A stretch of 64,000 bases of DNA from Nakamurella endophytica (GCF_014646215.1 NZ_BMNA01000001.1:699260-763259); one strand, 5' to 3'. Positions 1 through 8,534 are shown, counted from the first letter of the stretch. The notes: generated by a model not told the origin, from the letters alone. A program made the numbers and translations.

Positions 1-396
1 CTGCCCGACCAGGTGCTGGATGTCGGCCTCGAAACGGTGGCCGTAGCGACCGGGCTCGGTGCCCACCTCCACCCATGCGCGCAGGCCCCTGGGCAGGATG
101 CCGGTCCGGCTCACCAGCTGCGCCGTGACCGCCATGGCGTTGCTCGGCAGGCCACCGTGGTCGGACACGAACGACAGGTGGCGGCCGGAGACCACCACCC
201 CGGCCGTCCCGGCGACACCGCCACCGGCGGCGAACGCGGTCTGGGCGAGCCCGAACTGGAAGAGGGCGTAGCCGCCGGCTCCGGCCATCACGGCCTTGAG
301 GGCGGTGCGGCGGGAGACCGCGCTCCGGGACAACTGCGCGGTGTTCCACTCGCTGTACTCGTCGACCGTCAGGGGGCGGTCAGGTCCTCGCGTCAT
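1..396 (-). CDS. Tat-exported metallophosphoesterase, N-terminal part (cut by window edge)
   Basis: The gene reads leftwards out of the window; only the first 132 codons are present, from an ATG at 396. Residues 28-34 are S-R-R-T-A-L-K, a good twin-arginine motif, followed by a hydrophobic stretch (about 35-56) ending A-F-A-A, so the product is probably exported folded by Tat. The following V-V-V-S-G-R-H-L-S-F segment resembles the N-terminal beta domain of actinobacterial purple-acid-phosphatase-like metallophosphoesterases. The metal-binding catalytic domain would lie outside the window, so the enzyme class rests on N-terminal resemblance. PHO-box-like repeats lie about 45-75 bases upstream, which suits a phosphatase induced by phosphate starvation. 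Confidence 0.6.
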   Translation of the reverse strand, partial: MTRGPDRPLTVDEYSEWNTAQLSRSAVSRRTALKAVMAGAGGYALFQFGLAQTAFAAGGGVAGTAGVVVSGRHLSFVSDHGGLPSNAMAVTAQLVSRTGILPRGLRAWVEVGTEPGRYGHRFEADIQHLVGQ

Positions 397-437
397 GCGA
401 ACAGCTCACCCCGTCGATCCCGCCCGGCACAGGCAGG

Positions 438-470
438 TGGCGGTGACGACCCGATGAACAACGGCTGAAC
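438..470 (-). promoter_or_regulatory. PHO-box-like direct repeats (candidate PhoP site)
   Basis: Read on the minus strand, three 7-mers start exactly 11 bases apart: GTTCAGC (470-464), GTTCATC (459-453) and CGTCACC (448-442). The actinobacterial PhoP consensus is GTTCACC repeated every 11 bases, so two units match 6/7 and one 5/7. The site lies 42-74 bases upstream of the exported phosphoesterase start at 396. The rest of the 397-713 gap shows no gene. Confidence 0.55.
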
Positions 471-713
471 CGTCTGCGGCACGGGAACTCTCGACGCCGC
501 CGGGTCGTGCAGGCGGACCGCGGGCAGCGTCGCGGCGGGGCGTGCCCGGCCGGTCTGCGCGGGGGGCGCGCGTACCGGCGGTCCCCGCTCGGGACCAGCG
601 GCGGGCCGGGACGCCTGACGGCCCCGCATGGACGACCCGGGTCGACCCGGTCGGGTGCGACGCCGCGTCGGGCTGCTGCGCGGCCGCCGCCCGAGCGGGT
701 TGGCGCGGACCGG

Positions 714-1625
714 TCAGCGCGGTACCAGGCCGGTCGGCGTGCCGGTCTCGAGCAGGTCGGCGGCCGACCCCACGATCTTCGGATCCACCGGGCCGACCCG
801 CTCCGGGTCCTTGTCCGTGTAGTCCAGCCCGGAGAGCAGGTGCCGCATGGCGTTGATCCGGCCGCGCTTCTTGTCGTTGCTCTTGATCACGGTCCACGGC
901 GCCTCGGCGGTGTCCGTGTAGAAGAACATGGCCTCCTTGGCGTCGGTGTAGGCGTCCCACTGGTCCAGCGACGCGAGGTCGGTCGGCGAGAGCTTCCATT
1001 GCCGGACGGGATCGATGCGCCGGATGAGGAAGCGGGTCCGCTGCTCGGACTGCGTGACGGAGAACCACAGTTTGACCAGGTGGATGCCGGAGCCGACGAG
1101 CATGCGCTCGAGGTCCGGGGTCTGCTGCATGAAGGTCCGGTACTCCTCCGCCGTGCAGAAGCCCCTCACCCGCTCGACACCGGCGCGGTTGTACCAGGAC
1201 CGGTCGAACAGCACGATCTCACCGGCCGCCGGCAGGTGGGTGATGTAGCGCTGGAAGTACCACTGGGTCCGCTCGCGCTCGCTCGGCTTCTCCAAGGCCA
1301 CCACGGTCGCCCCGCGTGGGTTCAGGTGCTCGGTGAACCGCTTGATGGTGCCGCCCTTGCCGGCGGCGTCCCGGCCCTCGAACAGCACGACGATCTTCTG
1401 GCCGGTGTCCTTGACCCAGCGTTGCAGCTTCAGCAGCTCGATCTGCAGCGCCCGCTTGGTGGTCTCGTACTCGTGCCGGGCCATGCGCTCGTCGTACGGG
1501 TAGTCCTCCCGCCAGGTCTCGACCGGCTCGCCGTCCGGCCCCAGCAGGACCGGGTCGTCGTCGTGGTCGTCCACCTGGACCCGGTAGTTGCCCAGGTCCA
1601 GCTCGTCGGGTCGTGTTGCCGTCAC
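714..1625 (-). CDS. ppk2: Polyphosphate kinase 2 (PPK2 family)
   Basis: Cytoplasmic enzyme that transfers phosphate between polyphosphate and nucleotides (in this family usually NDP to NTP). The 303-residue product has a Walker A loop G-R-D-A-A-G-K-G-G at 84-92 and the PPK2 Walker B segment D-R-S-W-Y-N-R-A-G-V-E from residue 141, and its length fits single-domain class I PPK2. The GTG at 1625 is chosen because the family homology starts close behind it; the frame stays open upstream to 2270 but that part looks non-coding. It lies 46 bases downstream of a small membrane-protein gene on the same strand. NDP versus NMP preference cannot be read from the sequence. Confidence 0.9.
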   Translation of the reverse strand: MTATRPDELDLGNYRVQVDDHDDDPVLLGPDGEPVETWREDYPYDERMARHEYETTKRALQIELLKLQRWVKDTGQKIVVLFEGRDAAGKGGTIKRFTEHLNPRGATVVALEKPSERERTQWYFQRYITHLPAAGEIVLFDRSWYNRAGVERVRGFCTAEEYRTFMQQTPDLERMLVGSGIHLVKLWFSVTQSEQRTRFLIRRIDPVRQWKLSPTDLASLDQWDAYTDAKEAMFFYTDTAEAPWTVIKSNDKKRGRINAMRHLLSGLDYTDKDPERVGPVDPKIVGSAADLLETGTPTGLVPR

Positions 1626-1671
1626 CGTCCACCATCCCGTCCGTCGGCGTCGCAGTGCCGTCGCCGTGGCC

Positions 1672-2052
1672 TCACAGTGCCGTGCCGGAGCCGGTGCCAA
1701 ACCGGCGCCTTCCCGGGTCGACGGTCGCGCCGTAGTGGCAGTGCCGCCACCGGACCGCGGTGCCGCGGGAGCGGCGGCCACCGGAGGTCTCCGCGGACAG
1801 CGCCGATGCACCTCGGACAGGCACCGGGCGCAGCGTCCGGGCGTGCAGCGGCTCCGCCGGACGGCTGCCGCCGGCGCTGACCAGCACCGGCTCCCGGACC
1901 GCGGGCGCGTGCCGGAAGCCGACCCGGGCGGCGGCAGCACCGGGCCGGGGGCGCCGGGCGGACCGGGGTCCCGAGCGGCGCGTCGGCCGGCCGACCGCCA
2001 GCCACGCCAGCCCGAAGGCGACCGGACCGGTCCACCAGTACCACTGCTCCAT
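1672..2052 (-). CDS. Small hypothetical protein with N-terminal membrane segment
   Basis: A 126-residue frame with an ATG at 2052 preceded by G-G-A-G about nine bases upstream. The first 20 residues (M-E-Q-W-Y-W-W-T-G-P then a hydrophobic run) look like one membrane helix; the rest is Arg/Pro/Ala-rich and probably disordered. Third codon positions are overwhelmingly G or C, as in neighbouring true genes, which supports coding. It sits between the PIG-L gene and ppk2 on the same strand. I recognise no family. The main doubt is that a low-complexity frame in such GC-rich DNA can be spurious. Confidence 0.42.
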   Translation of the reverse strand: MEQWYWWTGPVAFGLAWLAVGRPTRRSGPRSARRPRPGAAAARVGFRHAPAVREPVLVSAGGSRPAEPLHARTLRPVPVRGASALSAETSGGRRSRGTAVRWRHCHYGATVDPGRRRFGTGSGTAL

Positions 2053-2294
2053 GCCCCAGCTCCGTTCGGGCGGACCCGCGTCGGTGCCGCCCGGCGGGCG
2101 ACATCCCGCCGGTGGGTCGTCCCCACCGTGCTCGGCCGAGGAGAACGGCAGGCGAACGGACGGGCAACGGCGGTGCACCTGGATCCGAACGGGGCGCCGG
2201 ACGCCGGGGTCGTGCGCCGGACGCACGGGAGCGACGAACCCGTGGAGCAGGCGCACGGGCGGCGCGGCATCCGGGTGGGCAGCCGCGCGACGGG

Positions 2295-3014
2295 TCAGCC
2301 CGCGTACACCTCGAAGGCCGCCGCCCGCCGACCCTCCCGCTCCGGGCAGACCATGTCCACCACGCGTCGCGCCTGCTCCTCGACGGGGTCGTCGGACAGC
2401 GCCGCGAGGTAGCGGCGGTGCTCGGCGAGGGAACGCACGGCCGCCCGGTAGCCCTCCGGGGTGACCTCCGCGCTGTGCGTCGGGGTCGGCGAGCACACGG
2501 CGATCCACCGGACCCCCGCCCAGGGGGCATGACCGGCCTCGGCCAGCTCGGGAAAGATCCACTCGTTCGCGGCGTCCGCGACAGCGTCGAGCACGCAGGT
2601 GCCGAACGCGCGGTGGTCCGCGCTGTTCCGGATGCCCGGTGCCCACCTCTCGTGGTTGCCCAACGTCACGACGAGGTCCGGCCGGTGCCGGCGGATGGCG
2701 GTGGCGAGATCCCGCCGCAGCGCCAGCGTGGCCTCGATCCGGCCGTCGGGGTGGTCCAGGAACTCGAGCACCCGCACGCCCACCTGGTCGCAGGCACGCC
2801 GCTGCTCCTCCTCGCGCAGGGGACCGGACTCCGCCGGCGGCAGCCCGGCTATGCCGGCCTCGCCCCGGGTCCCCAGCACGTAGCGCACCTCGTGCCCGGC
2901 GGCCACCCACGTGGCCACGGCAGGTGCGGCGCCGTACTCGGGGTCGTCGGGATGCGCCATGAGCACCAGGGCGCGCTGCCAGTCCATCGGGAACGGTGCG
3001 AGATCCTCGTCCAC
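2295..3014 (-). CDS. PIG-L family deacetylase
   Basis: Zinc-dependent deacetylase of the LmbE/PIG-L family, which removes acetyl groups from N-acetylglucosaminyl-type substrates. The signature A-H-P-D-D (about residues 20-24) supplies zinc ligands and the catalytic base, and a later conserved H (A-D-H-R-A-F) fits the third ligand. At 239 residues it is a normal family length. The start used is GTG 3014, with A-G-G-A about 12 bases upstream; an internal ATG at 2987 is possible. Mycothiol-pathway MshB and Mca belong to the same fold, but no other mycothiol genes are nearby, so the substrate is unknown. It runs downstream of dnaX on the same strand. Confidence 0.85.
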   Translation of the reverse strand: MDEDLAPFPMDWQRALVLMAHPDDPEYGAAPAVATWVAAGHEVRYVLGTRGEAGIAGLPPAESGPLREEEQRRACDQVGVRVLEFLDHPDGRIEATLALRRDLATAIRRHRPDLVVTLGNHERWAPGIRNSADHRAFGTCVLDAVADAANEWIFPELAEAGHAPWAGVRWIAVCSPTPTHSAEVTPEGYRAAVRSLAEHRRYLAALSDDPVEEQARRVVDMVCPEREGRRAAAFEVYAG

Positions 3015-3084
3015 GACGGGGATCCTGCCGCAGCCGTGGCGACGGCGCGCAGCCGGCAGTCGGTGCCCGGCGGCGGGACGGCCG

Positions 3085-5496
3085 TCAGGCCGACGGGTCC
3101 AGTGGTCGCGCGCCCAGCTGCGCGGTCAGCAGCTCGATCGCCACCTCCTGCGGGTCCCGGACCGGGACGGGCGGGGCGGACGGATCCGGTTCCTCGCCGT
3201 AGTCGTCGGGGATGTCGTCGTCCGGCGGACCGTCAGGCAGGTCCGGCGCGCGACCGGAGCCGGCGGCGTCACCACCCCCACCCGCAGCCTCGCAGCGGAT
3301 CCGCCAGTCGACGCCGAGCAACTCCTTGAGCGCGGCGCGGATCAGGTCCGCGTTGGCCGGCTCCACCACGCGCTTGGCCAGGCCTGCGGACGGCATGGTC
3401 AGCGTCAGCACGCCGCCGGCCAGCGACGACACCGTGGCGTCGGCCAGCAGGATCCGGGTGCTGCGCCGGTGCCGCTGCACCCGGTCCAGGATCTCCGACC
3501 ACAGCCGGCGGACGTCCGTCACGTCCGGCGCGGTGGCGGCGGCGGCCGGCCTGCCGGCTCGAGCGGACGGCACGCCGGCTGGAGCCGACGGCGCGCCTGC
3601 CGGAGCGGACGGCACGGGCGGCCCGCCGCCCGGCACCCCGGGCCGGGCCGGTCCACCCGCCGCCGGCCTGTCGGCGGGTGCACCGCGCCGGTCCTGACCG
3701 CCCCGTGGACGGTCGGCGTCCCGGTCCACGGCGCGCTCGCGGCCGGGGTCACCCGCCGGCGTCCGAGCCCGGTCGGCACGGTCGGCACGGTCGGCACGGT
3801 CGGCGACATCCCCGCGTGCCGTCCGCCCGGCACCGCGGTCCCCCGTGGCACGCGCGCCGTCGCCGGTGGCCGGACCGCGGGCGGACGGCCGGTCCCCGGC
3901 CGCAGGGTCGCCGGCGGTCGGCGCGCCGGGACCGCGGCCGGCGGGTGCGGAGAATTGCGGGGTCTCGGGGCGCCCGGACGTCAACCGCCGCGACAGCAGC
4001 TCCGGCGGCTTGGGGAGGCCGAGGTCGTCGGCTGCGGAGAGGTCGGGCTCCGCGCGACGGTCCGCCGACGGGCGTGCCGGCTGCGCCCCCGCCGCATCGG
4101 CCGGAGCGGCCGGAGTCCGATCGGTGCCGCCGGCCGGCGAGCCGGGCACCGGATCTGCCTGCCCGGCCGAGGGCTTCCTGACTGCCGCGGACCCCGTCGG
4201 GACGCCGCCGTCCGGCGCCGCGGGGGCGTGACCGCGGATGTCGTCGGTGCCGCGGGCGGTGCCCGCCGAGCGGGCCGGAGATGCCGCGCCGGACGGCGCG
4301 GACGCCGCGGACCCTGCCGGCGCGGCGTCGTCGGCGATCGCGAGGCGGCGTTCCAGCCGCTCCAACCGCTGCAACAGCGCTCCCTCGGACACCGTCGCCG
4401 CGGGCAGCAGCATGCGGGAACACAGCAGCTCCAGCACCAACCGCGGCGACGTGGTGCCCCGCATGTCGACCAGCCCGGTGTGCAGGATCTCGGCCAGCCG
4501 GGTGACGGTCGCGATGCCGAGCCGGTCGGCCTGCCCGGCCATGGCCGCCAGCTGGTCCGCGGGGGCGTCGAGCAGGTCCTTGCTGCCCGCCTCGGGGACG
4601 GCGGCCAGGATCATCAGGTCCCGCAGGCGCTGCAGCAGGTCCGCGGCGAACCGGCGCGGGTCGTGCCCGGCCTCGACCACCTTGTCCACGGCGCCGAAGA
4701 CGGAACCGCCGTCGCCCGCGGCCAGCGCGTCGACCGTCTCGTCCAGCAGCGCGGTGTCGGTGACGCCCAGCAGCGCCATAGCACTGCGGTAGGTGACGCC
4801 CTCCGGACCGGCCCCGGCCAGCAGCTGGTCGAGCACGGACAGCGAGTCGCGCGCCGAGCCGCCGCCGGCCTGGATGACCAGCGGGTAGACCGTGGGCTCC
4901 ACCGTCACGCCCTCCTGCTCGCACAGCCGCTCCAGCAGCGAGCGCAGGGTGGCCGGCGGGATCAACCGGAACGGGTAGTGGTGCGTGCGGGACCGGATGG
5001 TCGGCAGCACCTTGTCCGGCTCGGTGGTCGCGAAGATGAAGACCAGGTGCTCGGGCGGTTCCTCGACGATCTTGAGCAGGGCGTTGAAGCCCTGCGTGGT
5101 GACCATGTGCGCCTCGTCGATGATGAAGACCCGGTAGCGGGACTCGGCGGGCATGTAGAAGGCGCGGTCCCGGAGGTCGCGGGTGTCGTCGACGCCGCCG
5201 TGGGAAGCGGCGTCCAGCTCGACGACGTCGAGCGACCCCGGCCCCTCCGGCGCCAGCGCCACGCAGGAGGCGCACACGCCGCACGGATCGGGGGTGGGAC
5301 CCTGCACGCAGTTCAGCGACCGGGCCAGGATCCGCGCCGACGACGTCTTGCCGCAGCCCCGCGGGCCGGAGAACAGGTACGCGTGGTTGACCCGGCCGGC
5401 GGCCAGCGCGGTACGCAGCGGGACGGTGACGTGGTCCTGGCCGACCACCTCGGCGAAGGTCGCCGGGCGGTACTTCCGGTAGAGAGCCAGTGCCAC
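3085..5496 (-). CDS. dnaX: DNA polymerase III gamma/tau subunit
   Basis: Clamp-loader ATPase that loads the sliding clamp and organises the replicase. The GTG at 5496 begins V-A-L-A-L-Y-R-K-Y-R-P, the canonical DnaX N-terminus. Walker A G-P-R-G-C-G-K-T-S is at 44-52, zinc-module cysteines at 63, 72, 75 and 78, and the D-E-A-H box at 127-130. Residues about 389-652 are a long Pro/Ala/Arg/Gly-rich linker containing R-A-D repeats, followed by a conserved C-terminal domain. The product is 803 residues (tau-like). I see no A-rich slippery heptamer of the E. coli type, so a separate short gamma form by frameshifting is not indicated. The SRP RNA lies just upstream on the same strand, a frequent actinobacterial arrangement. 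Confidence 0.95.
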   Translation of the reverse strand: MALALYRKYRPATFAEVVGQDHVTVPLRTALAAGRVNHAYLFSGPRGCGKTSSARILARSLNCVQGPTPDPCGVCASCVALAPEGPGSLDVVELDAASHGGVDDTRDLRDRAFYMPAESRYRVFIIDEAHMVTTQGFNALLKIVEEPPEHLVFIFATTEPDKVLPTIRSRTHHYPFRLIPPATLRSLLERLCEQEGVTVEPTVYPLVIQAGGGSARDSLSVLDQLLAGAGPEGVTYRSAMALLGVTDTALLDETVDALAAGDGGSVFGAVDKVVEAGHDPRRFAADLLQRLRDLMILAAVPEAGSKDLLDAPADQLAAMAGQADRLGIATVTRLAEILHTGLVDMRGTTSPRLVLELLCSRMLLPAATVSEGALLQRLERLERRLAIADDAAPAGSAASAPSGAASPARSAGTARGTDDIRGHAPAAPDGGVPTGSAAVRKPSAGQADPVPGSPAGGTDRTPAAPADAAGAQPARPSADRRAEPDLSAADDLGLPKPPELLSRRLTSGRPETPQFSAPAGRGPGAPTAGDPAAGDRPSARGPATGDGARATGDRGAGRTARGDVADRADRADRADRARTPAGDPGRERAVDRDADRPRGGQDRRGAPADRPAAGGPARPGVPGGGPPVPSAPAGAPSAPAGVPSARAGRPAAAATAPDVTDVRRLWSEILDRVQRHRRSTRILLADATVSSLAGGVLTLTMPSAGLAKRVVEPANADLIRAALKELLGVDWRIRCEAAGGGGDAAGSGRAPDLPDGPPDDDIPDDYGEEPDPSAPPVPVRDPQEVAIELLTAQLGARPLDPSA
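3772..3804. repeat. 9-bp tandem repeat inside dnaX
   Basis: Three exact copies of gtcggcacg and a partial fourth (gtcggcgac). On the dnaX strand they encode alternating R-A-D units near residues 564-575, inside the disordered linker. The 9-bp period keeps the reading frame. Confidence 0.85.
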
Positions 5497-5629
5497 CAGG
5501 CGAGGGTACGGCCCCGCGCCGACAGTCCCACCCGACCCGTCCCCACCTGCGGCGAGCCTCGCCCAGCGCCGGTCGGGGGCCGTCTCGACCGCCCGAACCG
5601 GACGGGCCGCAGCGGCCAGGAACAGAAGG

Positions 5630-5713
5630 GGACCCCCGCACCCGCCAGAGCTCACGGACCCTTGCTGCCTTCCGGCCCTGGGGGGGTTGATGAGATGGAC
5701 GCCGCGGGGGTCC
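5630..5713 (-). ncRNA. ffs: Signal recognition particle RNA (4.5S type)
   Basis: The minus strand carries the SRP RNA core CCGGAAGGCAGCAAGG (5674-5659), the asymmetric and symmetric loops bound by Ffh. The ends are complementary: 5630-5639 (ggacccccgc) pairs with 5704-5713 (gcgggggtcc), giving an 84-base hairpin of the usual small bacterial form. On the minus strand a TACAGT hexamer at 5726-5721 lies seven bases before 5713, which fixes the 5' end to within a base or two; the 3' end may extend a few bases past 5630. It targets ribosomes making membrane proteins to FtsY. Confidence 0.92.
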
Positions 5714-5720
5714 GCCGACC

Positions 5721-5726
5721 ACTGTA
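5721..5726 (-). promoter_or_regulatory. -10 hexamer of the SRP RNA promoter
   Basis: TACAGT on the minus strand, seven bases before the first paired base of the SRP RNA. I see no convincing -35 element; TTCGCC at 5752-5747 is the nearest candidate but its spacing is about 20 bases. Confidence 0.5.
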
Positions 5727-5866
5727 GCGGCCGCCGCCCGGCCCTGGCGAACCCTCGCCGCCCGCGGCGCTGCTGTCGGGACCTCGACAACGGTTGCGCG
5801 CAGGCCGGCCGACGGGGCACCGGCCGCGACGCACCGCGGCCGGTCCCTCGACCCTTCCGGCGCCGC

Positions 5867-5872
5867 TACACT
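5867..5872 (+). promoter_or_regulatory. -10 hexamer of the tRNA-Ser promoter
   Basis: TACACT lies seven bases before the first base of the mature tRNA at 5880, so the transcript starts at or next to the tRNA 5' end. No clear -35 box is visible. Confidence 0.45.
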
Positions 5873-5879
5873 GCTACGC

Positions 5880-5968
5880 GGAGGATTCGCCTAGTGGCCT
5901 ATGGCGCACGCTTGGAATGCGTGTTGGGTTAACCGCCCTCAGGGGTTCAAATCCCCTATCCTCCGCCA
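5880..5968 (+). tRNA. tRNA-Ser (anticodon GGA)
   Basis: The acceptor stem pairs ggaggat (5880-5886) with atcctcc (5958-5964), with discriminator G 5965 and an encoded CCA at 5966-5968. The anticodon arm is CACGC-TTGGAAT-GCGTG, giving anticodon GGA for UCC/UCU serine codons. The long variable arm is the class II hallmark of tRNA-Ser, and the T arm reads aggggttcaaatccccta. It lies next to the SRP RNA and dnaX. Confidence 0.97.
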
Positions 5969-5970
5969 CC

Positions 5971-5998
5971 GAAGGGGGCGCCGACCGGCGCCCCCTTC
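5971..5998 (+). terminator. Hairpin terminator after tRNA-Ser
   Basis: A 12-bp perfect stem (gaagggggcgcc / ggcgcccccttc) around a gacc loop, starting three bases after the tRNA CCA. It has no T tract, as is common in high-GC actinobacteria. Confidence 0.7.
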
Positions 5999-6013
5999 GA
6001 CGTCCGGGCAGCG

Positions 6014-6084
6014 ACCGGCCGGCGCACCGGGACGGGCGACCGGGTACCGGCCGGCGCACCGGGACGGGCGACCGGGTACCGGCC
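6014..6084. repeat. 32-bp tandem repeat, 2.2 copies
   Basis: A 32-bp unit beginning accggccggcgcaccgggac occurs at 6014-6045 and identically at 6046-6077, with seven bases of a third copy. It lies in the gap between the tRNA terminator and the aldolase gene and overlaps no credible gene. Confidence 0.9.
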
Positions 6085-6260
6085 TGCCCGCCGGTACCTG
6101 CCCGCGCCACCGGCCGCGACACCCGGCCGCGGGACCGATGGGACCCGGTGGTCGTCCGGGTCGCCGCACCCGTGGTGCTTCCGGTCGCCGGGCCGGGCAC
6201 CGCCGGTCCCGACCTACGATCGGCGGACGCCCCGCCCGCCCCGACCACGAGGTGTCCCCC

Positions 6261-7103
6261 ATGCCGCTGACCAGCCCCACCGACCTGCTGCGCGCGGCCC
6301 GCGCGGACGACGCGGGGGTCGGCGCCTTCAACGTCATCCAGCTCGAGCACGCGGAGGCCATCGTGGCCGGCGCGGAGGCCGCGGGACTGCCGGTCGTGCT
6401 GCAGCTCTCGGAGAACACCGTCCACTACCACCGCGGGCTGGCCGGCATCGGCTCGGCGTGCCTGGCCGTCGCGGCGCAGGCGTCCGTCCCGGTCGTCGTG
6501 CACCTGGACCACGCCGAGGACGAGGACCTGGTCGCCGCGGCCGTCGAGCTGGGCTTCCCGTCCGTCATGTTCGACGCGTCGACGCTGCCGTACGCCGAGA
6601 ACGTCTCGCGCACCGCCGACGTGGTGCGGCGCTGCCACGCACGCGGAGTGGCCGTGGAGGCCGAGCTCGGCGAGATCGGCGGCAAGGACGGTGCCCACGC
6701 CCCGGGGGTGCGCACGGACCCGGCCGAGGCGGCCCGGTTCGTCGAGGCCACCGGGGTGGACAGCCTGGCCGTGGCGGTCGGCACCTCGCACGCCATGGCG
6801 GACCGGTCGGCCGTCGTGGACCTCGAGCTGGTCGGCCGGCTGGCGGCCGCCGTGCCGGTCCCGCTGGTGCTGCACGGCTCGTCGGGCGTCGACGACCCGG
6901 GGCTGCGGGCGGCCGTCCGCGCCGGCATCAGCAAGGTCAACATCGCCACCCGGCTGAACCAGGTGATGACCGCCGCGGTCCGGGCCGTGCTGTCCGCCGA
7001 CCCCCAGGTCTCCGACCCGCGCCGCTACCTGGGACCGGGACGCGACGCGGTGGCCGACGAGGTCACCACCCTGCTGCGGCTGTTGCGCGGCGTCACGGAC
7101 TGA
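6261..7103 (+). CDS. Class II fructose/tagatose-bisphosphate aldolase family protein
   Basis: Zinc-dependent aldolase that splits a ketose bisphosphate into dihydroxyacetone phosphate and an aldehyde. It begins M-P-L-T-S-P-T-D-L-L and continues G-V-G-A-F-N-V, the usual N-terminus of this family. The H-L-D-H segment carries the catalytic base and a zinc ligand; E-A-E-L-G-E-I-G-G is the metal/phosphate region, and H-G-S-S-G and K-V-N-I-A-T are the second zinc histidine and the phosphate site. It is 280 residues, close to GatY/KbaY/IolJ and shorter than glycolytic FbaA. A GAGGTG site precedes the ATG. It stands alone, so the substrate is open. Its 3' end overlaps the convergent permease gene by 11 bases. 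Confidence 0.88.
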   Translation: MPLTSPTDLLRAARADDAGVGAFNVIQLEHAEAIVAGAEAAGLPVVLQLSENTVHYHRGLAGIGSACLAVAAQASVPVVVHLDHAEDEDLVAAAVELGFPSVMFDASTLPYAENVSRTADVVRRCHARGVAVEAELGEIGGKDGAHAPGVRTDPAEAARFVEATGVDSLAVAVGTSHAMADRSAVVDLELVGRLAAAVPVPLVLHGSSGVDDPGLRAAVRAGISKVNIATRLNQVMTAAVRAVLSADPQVSDPRRYLGPGRDAVADEVTTLLRLLRGVTD

Positions 7104-8445
7104 GCCCGCGCTCGCACGGTGGGTGGGCCGCGGGACCGGTGCGCCGGTCCAGCCGCGGGAACAGCACCTCGCGGGCCAGCAGGACGAGCACCGCGGCGAC
7201 CGGGATGGCCGTCAGGGCGCCCACCACACCCAGCAGCGCACCGCCGACCAGGATGCTCACCACCGTCGCCACCGCCGGGATGTGCACGGTGCGGCCGATG
7301 ATCACCGGTGTGAGCAGGTAGTTCTCGACCAGCTGGTAGACCACCAGGAAGACCAGGGTGGCGACGCAGGTCGGCACGGACACGGTGAGCGCGGCCGCGC
7401 CCATCAGGATGCCGCTGGCCAGCACGCCGATGGTGGGCACCAGGTCCAGCAGCGCGGCCAGCACGGCGAGCAGCAACGGGTACGGCACGCCGACGGCCCA
7501 CAGCCACCCGAACGTCGTCACGCCGCAGACGACCGAGATCGAGAGGTTGCCCAGCACGTACCCGCCGACGGTGAGCATCATCCGGTCGCCGAGCAGGACG
7601 GCCCGGGCTCGGCGTTCCGCCGGCACCAGCCGGTAGGCGGCCGCCCGCAGCCGGGGCAGGTCCGCCAGCACGTAGGCCATCACCACCACCGTGACGAGCA
7701 AGCTCGACACCGCACCGAGCACCCGGCGCCCCACGCCGAGCGCCCCGTGTGCCAGCCCGCTCCACGACGCGTCGACGGCCTGCTGCAGCCGCTCCTGGAC
7801 ATGGAACCGGCTGTTGAGCCGGCCCAGCGTCGAGTGCTCGTCCTGCAGCTGCTGCCAGTAGTGCGGTGCCTGCCGCAGGTACTCGGCACCCTTCCGGACC
7901 AGCGGCGTCACCACGCTCCACAGCACGGTGGCGAGCACAGCCGCGGTGCCGGCCAGCACCGTGAGCACAGCGGCCCAGCGGGGCATCCGCAGCCGCAGCA
8001 CCAGCCAGGACACCGCCGGCTCCGGTCCGACCGCCAGGAAGCAGCCGAACCCGATCAGCACCAGGGGCTGGCCCGCGGCCGGCACGGCCTGCACGACGCC
8101 GTAGGTCACGGCCACCCCGGCGGACCCCCACATGCCGACGAAGAACGGTGACCGGCGGTCGAACCGCGGCCCCGGCCGCCCGAGCGGCCGGTCGGGGGTG
8201 GCGTCCCGGGCGGCGGCACGCTCGGCGTCCGCGACCGGCCCCTCCTCGTGGCTGTGCGGCTGCGCCAGCAGGTCGTGGTGCCCGGGCGAGGACCCGCCGG
8301 TGTCCGGCGCCGCCGGGGAGCCCGAGCGGGACACGCCCGCGCGACTCGTCCCGTCGTCACCGGGGACCGGCACGTCCCGCCCGTCGGGTCCGCCGCGCGC
8401 TCCGGCCCCGCTCGGTCCGGTGGGGCCGCCAGGATGCGCCGCCAT
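7093..8445 (-). CDS. AI-2E family permease (formerly UPF0118)
   Basis: Integral membrane protein of 450 residues. After a Gly/Pro/Asp-rich cytoplasmic stretch of about 95 residues come two membrane helices, a soluble amphipathic segment (about 165-225), and five or six further helices. The family-typical C-terminal segment N-Y-L-L-T-P-V-I-I-G-R-T-V and a following hydrophobic hairpin are present. Members have been linked to autoinducer-2 export or Na+(Li+)/H+ antiport, but transported substrates are mostly unproved. The ATG at 8445 is the first start; a shorter form beginning nearer residue 70 cannot be excluded because the leader is low complexity. Confidence 0.85.
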   Translation of the reverse strand: MAAHPGGPTGPSGAGARGGPDGRDVPVPGDDGTSRAGVSRSGSPAAPDTGGSSPGHHDLLAQPHSHEEGPVADAERAAARDATPDRPLGRPGPRFDRRSPFFVGMWGSAGVAVTYGVVQAVPAAGQPLVLIGFGCFLAVGPEPAVSWLVLRLRMPRWAAVLTVLAGTAAVLATVLWSVVTPLVRKGAEYLRQAPHYWQQLQDEHSTLGRLNSRFHVQERLQQAVDASWSGLAHGALGVGRRVLGAVSSLLVTVVVMAYVLADLPRLRAAAYRLVPAERRARAVLLGDRMMLTVGGYVLGNLSISVVCGVTTFGWLWAVGVPYPLLLAVLAALLDLVPTIGVLASGILMGAAALTVSVPTCVATLVFLVVYQLVENYLLTPVIIGRTVHIPAVATVVSILVGGALLGVVGALTAIPVAAVLVLLAREVLFPRLDRRTGPAAHPPCERGLSP

Positions 8446-8534
8446 CGTCCCGATGTACCACCGCAGGGCGCAGGGCGCGAGGCCGCGCGCGCCGGCAGCC
8501 CGCCGGCGCCCGGCGACGGCCAGATACTGGCGCC

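Noticed and set aside
3085..5496. Programmed frameshift in dnaX producing a gamma form
   Set aside because: No A-rich slippery site; the protein continues in one frame to a normal tau-like end.
2911..5727. A 938-codon open frame on the plus strand
   Set aside because: It is antisense to dnaX, which has all clamp-loader motifs; the frame is Arg/Gly/Pro noise with no domain.
6014..6084. CRISPR array
   Set aside because: Copies are directly adjacent with no spacers; a plain tandem repeat.
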